From Betaproteobacteria bacterium (lineage in GTDB: Bacteria; Pseudomonadota; Gammaproteobacteria; Burkholderiales; Burkholderiaceae_D), in contig JAATFN010000257.1 in NCBI GenBank assembly GCA_015655165.1, positions 1-12,714 on the forward strand: 12,714 nt of DNA, given 5' to 3'. Below, in pieces: positions 1 to 7,609 of this stretch. The notes under the pieces were generated by a model. It searched no databases, was not told the origin of the DNA, and was given only the letters and a program-made list of their open reading frames with translations. A program made the position numbers and the translations under genes. Positions within the stretch are counted from its first letter, which is position 1. Every line of letters starts with the position of its first letter.

Positions 1-1
1 A

Positions 2-448
2 CAAAAAGAACCACAGGCCCACATCAAGCAACGCATATCATCCAACAACGATATCTTTCCGCGTGTCGATCAGATGCACTCGCAATCAGGGCAAATCATT
101 CATTTACAATTGAATGCACTGGAGCAACACCGTTTGATCTGGCAAGGTCATGCATGGCCAGGACAGGATATGCAGTGGGAAATCACACAAGAACCTGACC
201 GGGAGAAAAAACATCCATCAGATGGAGCACAAGATGCCTCATGGCAAAGTATTGTGCGTTTTAATTTCAAACATCTAGGTGGCGTAGAAGCATCTATTCG
301 TCTGGTAGGCGAACACATTCATATCCAGATCAATACCGACAATGCACAAACTGTAAACAAGCTCAATGCACATCGTCACTTGCTGCAACAATCGATGTTG
401 GCAGCAGGTTCACCGCTGGATTCGTTGACGGTGAAAGAAAATGACTAA
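2..448 (+). CDS. FliK-type flagellar hook-length control protein, C-terminal part (5' end outside window)
   Basis: The reading frame is open from the first complete codon at position 2 with no start needed, so the gene begins upstream and only about 148 C-terminal residues are present; an internal ATG at 74 is unlikely to be the real start. The visible part resembles the globular C-terminal domain of FliK proteins (Flg_hook family), which contacts FlhB during the switch of export specificity. The segment around VRFNFKHLGGVEASIRL corresponds to the beta-strand region where canonical FliK has the LGxLxV-type motif, followed by a helix-rich tail (LLQQSMLAAG). The end overlaps the next gene by 8 nt, suggesting translational coupling. 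A complete fliK lies at 8155-10005, so this is a second, divergent FliK-type protein. The family call is fairly secure; the exact role is inferred. Confidence 0.7.
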   Translation, partial: QKEPQAHIKQRISSNNDIFPRVDQMHSQSGQIIHLQLNALEQHRLIWQGHAWPGQDMQWEITQEPDREKKHPSDGAQDASWQSIVRFNFKHLGGVEASIRLVGEHIHIQINTDNAQTVNKLNAHRHLLQQSMLAAGSPLDSLTVKEND

Positions 449-728
449 TCAAAAACATCCTGTACTCACACAAAAAGCTGTAGCTCTCGCATATAACACC
501 AGCGAAAACGCACCAAGGGTCGTTGCAAAAGGAAGTGGCATGATTGCAGAAGCGATTATTGCACGTGCACAAGAACATGGTGTCTATATCCACGAATCAA
601 AAGAGCTTGTTTCACTGCTCATGCAAGTTGAACTTGATCAACACATACCGCCAGTACTCTACAGAACTGTGGCAGAACTGCTCGCATGGCTTTATCAAAT
701 CGAAAATAGCGAGACGAACCAGATGTAA
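441..728 (+). CDS. FlhB C-terminal-domain-like protein (EscU/YscU/HrcU-type export switch family)
   Basis: This 95-residue protein matches the cytoplasmic C-terminal domain of FlhB without its membrane half. The diagnostic stretch is AVALAYN (residues 13-19), then APRVVAKGSGMIAEAI (24-39), and a tail with HIPPVLYRTVAELLAWLY (68-85); in FlhB these follow the NPTH autocleavage site. Here the position aligned with NPTH reads VLTQ, so self-cleavage is not expected. Such short FlhB paralogues are known in many flagellated bacteria (FhlX or YlqH type) and can substitute for the cleaved FlhB C-terminal piece in some species; whether this one does is unknown. The ATG at 441 lies inside the end of the upstream FliK-like gene (8 nt overlap), pointing to co-translation. 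The pairing of a FliK-like and an FlhB-C-like protein suggests a link to export specificity switching. Confidence 0.85.
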   Translation: MTNQKHPVLTQKAVALAYNTSENAPRVVAKGSGMIAEAIIARAQEHGVYIHESKELVSLLMQVELDQHIPPVLYRTVAELLAWLYQIENSETNQM

Positions 729-806
729 TCCATGTATTATTTAAGACGATCATTTTGGTATTCACGCATAAAAAACGACAGATTCCATCATGTTAATCAA
801 CAATGA

Positions 807-1568
807 ATGCGCATTAAAAATAATCCAGAAAATGCTGATGAGAGCCAGTATCGCATGCATTCGAGAAGCGAGATTGTTGCTCTTCTGAAAAATATCATGC
901 AAAGAAATCAGACACTGACTTTACTCATTAATCACGGTGCTGATTCTATGATGACGTTGATTCTCGATGTCGATGAAGACAATAATACAATCACTATTGA
1001 TGCCGACAAGAGCAATGCATTGAATGAACGTATTGTACAAAGTCATCATCTGCACTTTGAAGCGTTGTACAACAATATTCGTGTCACCTATGTTGCCAAT
1101 CAAGCGTCGGCTGCATTAAACCAGGTACATGCAGCATTGATCATCCCGATTCCAGATAGCCTAGTACGTTTGCAACGCCGCGATGCATTCCGGGTAGTTA
1201 CTCCCATTACCAAACCATTACGTTGTGTGTTCAAGGCTGTCAAACAGGATGGCACAACAGCACAGATTGCGACCAATCTGAGCAATATCAGCGTGGGAGG
1301 TGTAGGTCTGGTTGATTAATCGCTGACACTGGACCTGACCAAAGGTCGTATCTATAAAGACTGTAAACTGGAATTAAGTGATACAACAAACATTACCGTA
1401 AATCTTGAAATACGCGACAGTCAGCAAATCAAACTGGCGAATGGCAAGGTGATCAACCGTTTCGGGTGTGCTTTTGTCGCATTATCCAATCAAACAGAAG
1501 CCACGATCCAGAGAACCATTACCCAATTGGAACGTAATCAAAATGCCAAAGCGTCAGGCCGCCTCTAA
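807..1568 (+). pseudogene. ycgR: YcgR-type flagellar brake (PilZ domain), interrupted by in-frame TAA
   Basis: YcgR proteins bind c-di-GMP and slow the flagellar motor through the FliG/MotA interface. The frame from ATG 807 encodes an N-terminal YcgR domain (residues about 15-115), then the PilZ c-di-GMP motif RRDAFR (124-129) and the second motif NISVGG (160-165). Translation then meets TAA at 1317-1319, after only 170 residues. The same frame continues for 82 more sense codons to TAA at 1566-1568 and encodes typical PilZ continuation (SLTLDLTKGR, later FGCAFVAL). The reconstructed length of 253 codons including the stop fits the family (E. coli YcgR is 244). There is no ATG in the downstream part. 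The truncated protein would lack most of the PilZ beta-barrel, so it is probably inactive. No clear Shine-Dalgarno precedes ATG 807, and a TGA directly upstream rules out an earlier in-frame start. A sequencing error is possible. Confidence 0.8.
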
Positions 1569-1631
1569 AACTTCATCAGTGCGCAAGTAAAAACAAGTCA
1601 ACCAATCATTTTTCTGTATAGCCGTTTCTTA

Positions 1632-2096
1632 TCACACCTGCATTGTCATAATATCGCGGTAGGCAGATACCAGTTTGTTACGGACCTGGATACTGGTCTG
1701 AAACGAGATACTGGATTTCTGTGCGGCAATCATGACATCGGATAAATTGATATCGTCGTCCCCCATAGCAAAACTTTGGGATAATTGTTTTGCGGTATTT
1801 TGGGCTTCATTGACCTGATCCAGCGTAGCTTTAAGTACCTGTGCAAAATCGACTTTTTCAGCGGAAGCTGCTGGTGCTACAGCTGTTGTATCATCAATGA
1901 CTGCAATAGGCGGTGTGTTTATCACACCGGCGATAGTCGCCTTAGTCACCGCATTAATCCGTGCAGGATCACTACTTAACTGTGCAGTGATTGCGCCGAT
2001 CTGGTTAAGACTACCCTCTGCACGAGAAGCGACCAAACGTAGTTGCTCAACCATCGCCTGGATTCGATTCGTATCAATTGCAATATTACTTGCCAC
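1632..2096 (-). CDS. fliE: Flagellar hook-basal body protein FliE
   Basis: FliE is the small rod-base protein that joins the MS ring to the proximal rod and is exported early by the flagellar type III system. The C-terminal half is characteristic: VDFAQVLKATLDQVNEAQ (residues 82-99), INLSDVMIAAQKSSISFQT (116-134) and the ending VRNKLVSAYRDIMTMQV (138-154). I place the start at GTG 2096-2094 because a strong Shine-Dalgarno AGGAGG (2106-2101 on this strand) lies four bases before it, and the N-terminus then begins ASNIAIDTNRIQAMVEQL, like other betaproteobacterial FliE. The frame stays open to 2309, but that upstream sequence has no FliE character. At 154 residues it is longer than the usual 104-115, with the extra length in a linker at about residues 30-80. 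It is transcribed divergently from fliF, as fliE is in enteric bacteria. Confidence 0.93.
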   Translation of the reverse strand: MASNIAIDTNRIQAMVEQLRLVASRAEGSLNQIGAITAQLSSDPARINAVTKATIAGVINTPPIAVIDDTTAVAPAASAEKVDFAQVLKATLDQVNEAQNTAKQLSQSFAMGDDDINLSDVMIAAQKSSISFQTSIQVRNKLVSAYRDIMTMQV

Positions 2097-2100
2097 ATTC

Positions 2101-2106
2101 CCTCCT
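2101..2106 (-). promoter_or_regulatory. Shine-Dalgarno site deciding the fliE start
   Basis: On the minus strand the sequence reads AGGAGG followed by GAAT and then GTG. This perfect ribosome binding site is what places fliE initiation at the GTG (2096-2094) rather than at the in-frame ATGs upstream, which lack such a site. An ATG overlapping the GTG by two bases is out of frame and is not used for FliE. Confidence 0.75.
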
Positions 2107-2125
2107 GTTTGATGGTGCATCAGTG

Positions 2126-2156
2126 CCATGCTATTGGCAATAAATGCAATGCATGG
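2126..2156 (-). other. Inverted repeat / hairpin in the fliE leader
   Basis: CCATGC (2126-2131) pairs with GCATGG (2151-2156), and ATTG (2133-2136) with CAAT (2147-2150). This gives a 10-bp stem with one bulged base (2132) and a 10-nt loop. It lies in the divergent fliE-fliF region, about 20 nt upstream of the fliE Shine-Dalgarno in the fliE transcript. It could be an RNA hairpin affecting fliE expression or a DNA operator for a dimeric regulator. It is not followed by a T-run, so it is not an obvious terminator. Function is inference only. Confidence 0.4.
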
Positions 2157-2355
2157 ATGTTGCAAAGAAGTTAGCAGAATTGTCTTGTTATCCCAGCATG
2201 AATAAGAGATGGAAATACGACTCTTATCGTAAGATTGATTTCTTTCAGTAAAACGACAATTGGGGATACATCTCGATTCGTATAGTGGTACGCAGTAGTT
2301 GTAGGACATGCACGTTCTATCATCTCACCCATAAAAGCGAGCGCAAGGGGAAATC

Positions 2356-4296
2356 ATGGCGGTAGCCGCTGATGGTACGCTAATTAGCGATCAGAATATG
2401 GACACTGCTGCAAGCGGTGCAAATACTGGTATGGAAACAGACGATAGCGCGTTTGTTCCACCCAATGTTGGCAATACCCAACAAGCTCCTTTTAATACGA
2501 ATACATCTAGCAGTACGAGTCGCAATGAATTTTCTTCTTCAGCCAATAACAACGCGACATCTGAAACCAACAACTTCGCAACTGAACTCCCGCAAAAAGC
2601 AGGCGTCATGGGATATGTCACTTCGATCGAAGGACGTCGGGTGACCATGATTTTTTTGGCAGCAGTTTTTGTTGCCTTGGCTGCTGCATTCTGGATGTGG
2701 AGTAAAAAGGTCGAATACAAGGTCCTTTTCAGTAATTTTTCCGACCGTGATGGTGGCGCGATTGTCGCAGCCCTTTCCCAAATGAATGTACCTTACAAAT
2801 ATTTGGAAGGTGGCGGCGCCATTCTTGTGCCGGATAATGTCGTCTATGACACACGTTTAAAATTAGCCGCACAAGGCCTACCTAAAGGCGGCAATGTCGG
2901 CTTTGAATTACTGGAAAACCAGAAATTCGGCGTTTCGCAATTTCTGGAACAAGTCAATTTCCAACGGGCCTTGGAAGGTGAACTGGCACGTTCTATTGAA
3001 ACACTCTCCTCTGTCGAATCTGCACGTGTGCATTTGGCATTGCCAAAATCATCCGTATTTATTCGTGACCAACCCAAACCGACAGCATCAATTGTGTTGT
3101 CGTTACACCCAGGTCGCATGTTGGACGACCAGCAAGTCAATGCGATGATTCATCTCGTTGCAAGTAGCGTACCGCAGCTCTCTCCTAAAAATGTCACCAT
3201 TGTCGATCAACGCGGCAATCTGATGTCCGAGACCTCAGGTGGCCAGTCACCACAACTGCAACAACAGTTATTGCAATTATTGCAAAAACAGCAAGAAAAG
3301 CTTCCTCCTGGACTCGATCCCAAACAGATCAAATATGTCCATGATTTACAAAATGAAATCATCAAACGTGTCGAATCGATTGTCGCGCCGATTGTCGGTC
3401 AACATAATGTACGTGCTGAAGCGACTGTCGACGTTGATTTTACAGTCACAGAGCAAGCCGCAGAAATGTACAAACCAAACCAGACTATCGAGTCGGCGGC
3501 AGTGCGCAGTCAGCAAAGCAGTGAAATCCGAGATGATGACGAGCCAGCACGTGTCGGGATTCCCGGAGCATTGACCAATCAGCCACCGGCGCCTGCAGTA
3601 GCGCCAATCGAGGATCCATTAAACCAGAACGCGCCGAACGATCCGCGTACCAGACGCAAAGATGCCACAATCAACTATGAAGTGGATAAAACTGTCCGAT
3701 ATACACCACAACAAATGGTTGGTTTAAAACGGATCACTGTTGCTGTGATTGTCAATCACAAACCTGTCCTCGATGAAACAGGCAAAGTGACCATGCGTCC
3801 TTTGACAGAAGAAGAGCGTAATCAGGTAACTGAACTCGTCAAAGAAGCAATGGGCTTTAATGCCGAACGTGGTGACTCGGTCAATGTCATGAATTCGCTG
3901 TTTACCGAACCGCCTGTCCCACCTGTCTGGAAACAACCACAGATGGTCCAGTTGGGCATGGATCTTGTGAAATACCTGTTAATCGGACTGGCTTTACTGT
4001 TTGTCTACTTTGCTGTAGTACGCCCTATCGTATGGAAAATTACCGGCAAAGCGGAAGCGGAAGAAAAAGCACGCCTTGAAGCCGCTGCAGCTGCGGCCGC
4101 CGCGGCAGAAGCAGAAGCGGCATTAGCTGCAGCACAGGATGAAGAGGATCCGGATGCGATCGTGGAATTGTCCCCTGAAGCAGCCGAAAATCTATTACGT
4201 GCCGAATATGAAAAGAATCTGGCATTGGCCAAAGCCTGGGTCATGGAAGAACCCAAGCTTGCTGCCAGTATCATTACCATCTGGGTGGAGGAATAA
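2356..4296 (+). CDS. fliF: Flagellar MS-ring protein FliF
   Basis: FliF forms the inner-membrane MS ring on which rotor and export gate are built. The order is a low-complexity N-terminal extension rich in Ser, Thr and Asn (about residues 1-80), a first membrane helix (about 96-115), the YscJ/FliF ring-building domains beginning with YKVLFSNFSDRDGGAI (121-136), with QGLPKGG and SSVESARVHLALP further on, a glutamine-rich segment (297-313), a second membrane helix (about 540-556), and a cytoplasmic tail. The tail has an alanine run (576-584), an acidic stretch, and a C-terminal helix ending in AASIITIWVEE, which is the FliG-binding part. At 646 residues it is longer than the usual 550-580, mostly because of the N-terminal extension. 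AAGGGG stands just before ATG 2356. Its stop codon shares one base with the fliG start. Confidence 0.97.
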   Translation: MAVAADGTLISDQNMDTAASGANTGMETDDSAFVPPNVGNTQQAPFNTNTSSSTSRNEFSSSANNNATSETNNFATELPQKAGVMGYVTSIEGRRVTMIFLAAVFVALAAAFWMWSKKVEYKVLFSNFSDRDGGAIVAALSQMNVPYKYLEGGGAILVPDNVVYDTRLKLAAQGLPKGGNVGFELLENQKFGVSQFLEQVNFQRALEGELARSIETLSSVESARVHLALPKSSVFIRDQPKPTASIVLSLHPGRMLDDQQVNAMIHLVASSVPQLSPKNVTIVDQRGNLMSETSGGQSPQLQQQLLQLLQKQQEKLPPGLDPKQIKYVHDLQNEIIKRVESIVAPIVGQHNVRAEATVDVDFTVTEQAAEMYKPNQTIESAAVRSQQSSEIRDDDEPARVGIPGALTNQPPAPAVAPIEDPLNQNAPNDPRTRRKDATINYEVDKTVRYTPQQMVGLKRITVAVIVNHKPVLDETGKVTMRPLTEEERNQVTELVKEAMGFNAERGDSVNVMNSLFTEPPVPPVWKQPQMVQLGMDLVKYLLIGLALLFVYFAVVRPIVWKITGKAEAEEKARLEAAAAAAAAAEAEAALAAAQDEEDPDAIVELSPEAAENLLRAEYEKNLALAKAWVMEEPKLAASIITIWVEE

Positions 4297-5291
4297 TGAG
4301 TACCGAAGGAATCCAGAAAGGTGCCATTCTATTGCTAGCATTAGGCGAGGAAGAAGCCGCTGAAATCATGAAATACCTTGGACCACGCGAAGTACAAAAA
4401 CTCGGTTCAGCCATGGCGTCGATTAAAAACCTGACTTACGAACGCATCAACGAAGTCCTGGTCGAATTTTTGGCAGAAAAAGATAAAGCCACCTCTGTTG
4501 GTCTTGATTCGGACGAATATATCCGGAGTGTGTTGATTAAAGCATTAGGTGACGACAAGGCAACATCCCTGATTAACCGTATTCTGGGTGGTGGCGACGC
4601 CGATGGCATCGAAAGCCTGAAGTGGATGGATGCACAATCGGTATGCGAATTGATCCGCAACGAGCACCCGCAGATTATTGCTACAATTCTAGTCCATCTG
4701 GAACGTGATCATGCGTGCGACATTCTGAATCAGTTTTCAGAGCGTCTACGTAACGATGTGGTATTGCGTATTGCCACATTAGACGGTGTCCAGCCAGTTG
4801 CATTACGCGAACTGAACGATGTCTTAACGAAACTCCTGACCGGCAATGAAAGTCTGAAGAAACAACAAATGGGTGGCATTCGTACTGCTGCAGAAATCTT
4901 GAACTTCTTGTCGGGTGAAAATGAGACATCTGTCATGAACCACTTACGCTCCTACGACGAGGATATGGCACAAAAGATCATGGACGAAATGTTCGTATTC
5001 GAAAACATTATCGATATCGACTCACGCGGTATCCAGATATTACTACGCGAAGTTCAGTCAGAATCGTTGATTGTCGCCTTAAAAGGTGCATCGCAAGGTT
5101 TGCGCGACAAGATTTTCAAGAACATGTCCCAACGGGCTGGCGAGATGATGAAAGACGATCTCGAATCCAAAGGACCTGTTCGCCTGTCAGAAGTCGACAC
5201 AGAACAAAAAGCTATTTTGCAAATTGTCCGTCGTCTGGCAGATGAAGGTCAGATCGCGCTGGGGAACAAGGGCGATGATGCGTTTATATAA
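4296..5291 (+). CDS. fliG: Flagellar motor switch protein FliG
   Basis: FliG is the torque-generating C-ring protein that binds FliF through its N-terminus, FliM through its middle and C-terminal domains, and the stator MotA through its C-terminal helix. Length 331 is standard. The EHPQ motif lies at residues 123-126 and the MFVF hinge motif (MFxF) at 232-235. The torque helix carries the expected charges K263, R280, D287 and D288, one position offset from E. coli K264, R281, D288 and D289. The start is preceded by GGAGGAATA, and the ATG overlaps the fliF stop (TAATG), so the two are translationally coupled. FliG would also be the partner of the YcgR brake, whose gene at 807 is broken here. 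Confidence 0.98.
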   Translation: MSTEGIQKGAILLLALGEEEAAEIMKYLGPREVQKLGSAMASIKNLTYERINEVLVEFLAEKDKATSVGLDSDEYIRSVLIKALGDDKATSLINRILGGGDADGIESLKWMDAQSVCELIRNEHPQIIATILVHLERDHACDILNQFSERLRNDVVLRIATLDGVQPVALRELNDVLTKLLTGNESLKKQQMGGIRTAAEILNFLSGENETSVMNHLRSYDEDMAQKIMDEMFVFENIIDIDSRGIQILLREVQSESLIVALKGASQGLRDKIFKNMSQRAGEMMKDDLESKGPVRLSEVDTEQKAILQIVRRLADEGQIALGNKGDDAFI

Positions 5292-5352
5292 TATATCCAG
5301 ATCAGTCATACATCGACGCCATGTGCCAGTGTTTGTGTACATTTAATCCGTC

Positions 5353-6168
5353 ATGAAAACGACATTAATTCCCAAAGAGCTGTTAACAGCCTACGAACGT
5401 TGGGAGATGGAATCTTTTGACGACAAAGAAGTATTAGCGGCAGCTATTGCGCCACCACCACCGGTGCCAACTGCTGAAGATATCCTGCGTATAAAAGAAC
5501 GTGCCTGGCAGGAAGGCTATGAAGCCGGGATGGAACAAGGACATAACGATGGTCAGCAACGTGGATATGATGAAGGCCTATCAAAAGGTTTTAGTGAAGC
5601 GCAATTGCAGGCGTGGGAATACGGACACGCAACCGGCCTTGAACAGGGTCTGGATGACGGCCATCAGGAAGGTTATAAAAATGGTCTGGAATCAGGTCAA
5701 AAAGAAGGTTATGAGGCAGGCTTTAGTCTGGGAAAAACAGACATTGAAGAACTGACCCTGCGACTACAAGTCATTGCACTATCGTTTAGCAACGAAGTGG
5801 AACAATCCAGTAAAGCAATGGCAGCACCCATGCTAGACTTGGCGCTCGACATCAGTATGGCGGTTCTAAAAACAGCATTACAAGTCAAACCTGAACTCGT
5901 GATGGAGCTCATTACCAATACCATTGCAACGCTGCCAACGATGCAAATGCCATTGCAACTCTTTGTCAATCCGGAAGATGCGGTACTCATCAAGATGCAT
6001 ATGAAAGAAGACCTATTGCAACATGGCTGGCAAATCATTGAAACATCCGACATCTCGCGAGGAGGATGTCGCGTAGAAACCACGACAAACCAGATTGATG
6101 CATCCATCGAGACACGCTGGAAACATATTGCCGAAACACTGCATCGCCAATCTGACTGGTTGGTATAA
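5353..6168 (+). CDS. fliH: Flagellar export ATPase regulator FliH
   Basis: FliH dimers hold the FliI ATPase near the export gate and C-ring and act as the stalk counterpart of ATP synthase b and delta subunits. The N-terminus carries a conserved-looking RWEMESF (residues 16-22), the part expected to contact FliN/FlhA, followed by a proline run. Residues 55-127 form an exceptionally regular GxxxG helix: glycine at every fourth position, 17 of 19, with Ala at 83 and 87. The C-terminal half (about 131-271) is the FliH/YscL domain that binds FliI. Length is 271, somewhat above E. coli (235), due to the long glycine-repeat region. A 61-bp gap with no clear ribosome site separates it from fliG; only 2 bases separate it from fliI. 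Confidence 0.95.
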   Translation: MKTTLIPKELLTAYERWEMESFDDKEVLAAAIAPPPPVPTAEDILRIKERAWQEGYEAGMEQGHNDGQQRGYDEGLSKGFSEAQLQAWEYGHATGLEQGLDDGHQEGYKNGLESGQKEGYEAGFSLGKTDIEELTLRLQVIALSFSNEVEQSSKAMAAPMLDLALDISMAVLKTALQVKPELVMELITNTIATLPTMQMPLQLFVNPEDAVLIKMHMKEDLLQHGWQIIETSDISRGGCRVETTTNQIDASIETRWKHIAETLHRQSDWLV

Positions 6169-6170
6169 AC

Positions 6171-7574
6171 ATGGATCAACCTACCGTCCATCATGACCGT
6201 TGGCAAACCTACCTGCGCAATTGCCAGGAAATAACCAACAGCAGTAACACCTTGCATACAGCAGGACGCATTACACGTGTTGCAGGTCTGGTCATGGAAG
6301 CGGTCGGTCTGAAATTACCGGTAGGCAGCCCTTGCACTATTCCCTTGTCTAACGGTACCATCATCGAAGCCGAAGTTGTCGGCTTTCAGAGCGAACGGCT
6401 GTTTTTAATGCCGCAAAGCGATGTCGAAGGGATTATACCGGGTACCCCCGTCTACCCTGCCACACCGGTAGCACCACTCCCTCGCACAGAGCCGATGTCG
6501 CTGAATGCGCGTCGCGCTGATGAATATAGCCGCTGGCTACCGGTAGGAGAAGAGTTACTGGGGCGCGTTCTAGACAGTACGGGACGACCGCTAGACAATC
6601 TTGGTCCATTACAAACCATCCATAATGCACCATTGAACGTGCGTGCAATCAATCCATTAAACCGTGCTCCGATCAAAGACATTCTGGATGTTGGTGTACG
6701 CGCGATCAATACACTATTGACCGTTGGTCGCGGACAACGTATGGGACTGTTTTCCGGGTCTGGTGTCGGTAAAAGTGTTCTGCTGGGCATGATGGCGCGT
6801 TATACCGCAGCAGACGTCACTGTGGTTGGCTTAATTGGCGAACGTGGACGCGAAGTAAAAGAATTCATCGAACAAATTCTCGGTACAGAAGGTATCGCCC
6901 GATCAGTCGTTGTCGCAGCACCTGCCGACACGCCACCCCTCATGCGCTTGCAAGGTGCTGCTTATGCCACAGCGATTGCCGAATATTTCCGGGATCAGGG
7001 TAAAAGTGTTTTATTGCTCATGGATTCATTAACCCGCTATGCAATGGCACAACGTGAAATCGCACTCGCCATTGGTGAACCACCTGCAACCAAAGGTTAT
7101 CCTCCTTCTGTCTTTGCTAAGCTGCCTGTCCTGGTCGAACGCACAGGTAATGGTGATGTAGGTGGCGGCTCGATTACTGCGTTTTATACTGTGTTAACCG
7201 AAGGTGATGACCAGCAAGATCCGATAGCCGATGCTGCCCGGGCCATTCTTGACGGACACATTGTCTTAAATAGAACATTGGCCGAAGCCGGCCATTATCC
7301 TGCAATTGATATCGAGCAATCAATTAGCCGGGCCATGCATACGATCACCTCTGTTGAACATCAACAACAAGCACGACTTCTCAAGCAGCTTTATTCGCGC
7401 TATCAACGAAACCGTGATTTAATAAACGTTGGTGCATATGTGTCCGGCTCCGATCGTGTTTTAGATCATGCAATACGATTGTTGCCGCAAATCGATGCCT
7501 TCTTGCAACAGGAAATACAAGAAAAATCCGACGTACAAGAGAGCTTGAGGCAACTTCATACGCTATTCGAGTGA
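6171..7574 (+). CDS. fliI: Flagellum-specific ATP synthase FliI (export ATPase)
   Basis: FliI is the hexameric ATPase of the flagellar type III export apparatus, related to F1 beta; it hydrolyses ATP to help unload chaperones and feed substrates to the gate. Motifs are complete: N-terminal beta-barrel region (about 30-105), Walker A SGSGVGKS (195-202), GERGRE with the catalytic glutamate (223-228), Walker B LLLMD (281-285) followed by [11 protein letters not shown], and [15 protein letters not shown] (302-316), typical of the T3SS ATPase family. Length 467 is normal. It starts two bases after fliH ends and is followed by fliJ after 35 bases. Confidence 0.98.
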   Translation: MDQPTVHHDRWQTYLRNCQEITNSSNTLHTAGRITRVAGLVMEAVGLKLPVGSPCTIPLSNGTIIEAEVVGFQSERLFLMPQSDVEGIIPGTPVYPATPVAPLPRTEPMSLNARRADEYSRWLPVGEELLGRVLDSTGRPLDNLGPLQTIHNAPLNVRAINPLNRAPIKDILDVGVRAINTLLTVGRGQRMGLFSGSGVGKSVLLGMMARYTAADVTVVGLIGERGREVKEFIEQILGTEGIARSVVVAAPADTPPLMRLQGAAYATAIAEYFRDQGKSVLLLMDSLTRYAMAQREIALAIGEPPATKGYPPSVFAKLPVLVERTGNGDVGGGSITAFYTVLTEGDDQQDPIADAARAILDGHIVLNRTLAEAGHYPAIDIEQSISRAMHTITSVEHQQQARLLKQLYSRYQRNRDLINVGAYVSGSDRVLDHAIRLLPQIDAFLQQEIQEKSDVQESLRQLHTLFE

Positions 7575-7575
7575 T

Positions 7576-7604
7576 TAGATTGTGACAATAAACCGGATAA
7601 TCTA
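7576..7604 (+). other. Small inverted repeat upstream of fliJ
   Basis: TAGATT (7576-7581) pairs with AATCTA (7599-7604), extendable by a G-T wobble and one more pair, leaving a 13-nt loop. It also contains the short palindrome ATTGTGACAAT (7579-7589). It sits entirely within the 35-bp fliI-fliJ gap, just before an ATG with no good Shine-Dalgarno, so it could influence FliJ translation. Short AT-rich stems like this occur by chance. Confidence 0.2.
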
Positions 7605-7609
7605 TTACC

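Larger units (their letters stand above)
2097..2355. promoter_or_regulatory. Divergent fliE-fliF intergenic region, presumed to hold both promoters
   Basis: This 259-bp stretch separates the divergent starts of fliE and fliF, so promoters for both directions are expected here. I find no convincing sigma-28 (TAAA-N15-GCCGATAA) or sigma-54 (GG-N10-GC) match. The best sigma-70-like candidate towards fliF is TTGGGG (2260-2265) with TATAGT (2281-2286) at a short 15-bp spacing, which is weak. The hairpin at 2126-2156 lies on the fliE side. A minus-strand frame open through most of the region is only an upstream extension of fliE without recognisable content. Confidence 0.45.

Noticed and set aside
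1317..1322. Programmed stop-codon readthrough in ycgR as the first explanation
   Set aside because: The TAA-T context is usually an efficient stop, and no downstream recoding structure was seen; a nonsense mutation is simpler.
1569..1631. Possible bidirectional terminator between convergent ycgR and fliE
   Set aside because: No GC-rich stem with a T-run was found; only scattered A/T runs.
2134..2148. Sigma-54-like TTGGC...TGC element in the fliE-fliF region
   Set aside because: The GG and GC elements are two bases too close together, and no conserved flanks are present.
2212..2250. Minus-strand sigma-28-like element ending in TACGATAA
   Set aside because: The -10 half partly matches, but no TAAA-type -35 lies at the right distance.
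2097..2309. Open minus-strand frame upstream of the fliE GTG start, which would give a 225-residue protein
   Set aside because: The extra N-terminal sequence is Cys/Ser/Arg-rich and unlike FliE, and a perfect AGGAGG precedes the GTG at 2096.
5287..5292. Perfect TATAAT overlapping the fliG stop as a promoter for fliH
   Set aside because: It sits in an alternating AT run (TTTATATAATATAT) and has no -35-like hexamer at 16-18 bp.
5709..6257. 182-codon minus-strand ORF opposite fliH
   Set aside because: It is antisense to a clear fliH, has no recognisable domain, and its Ser/Cys-rich composition is typical of a shadow frame.
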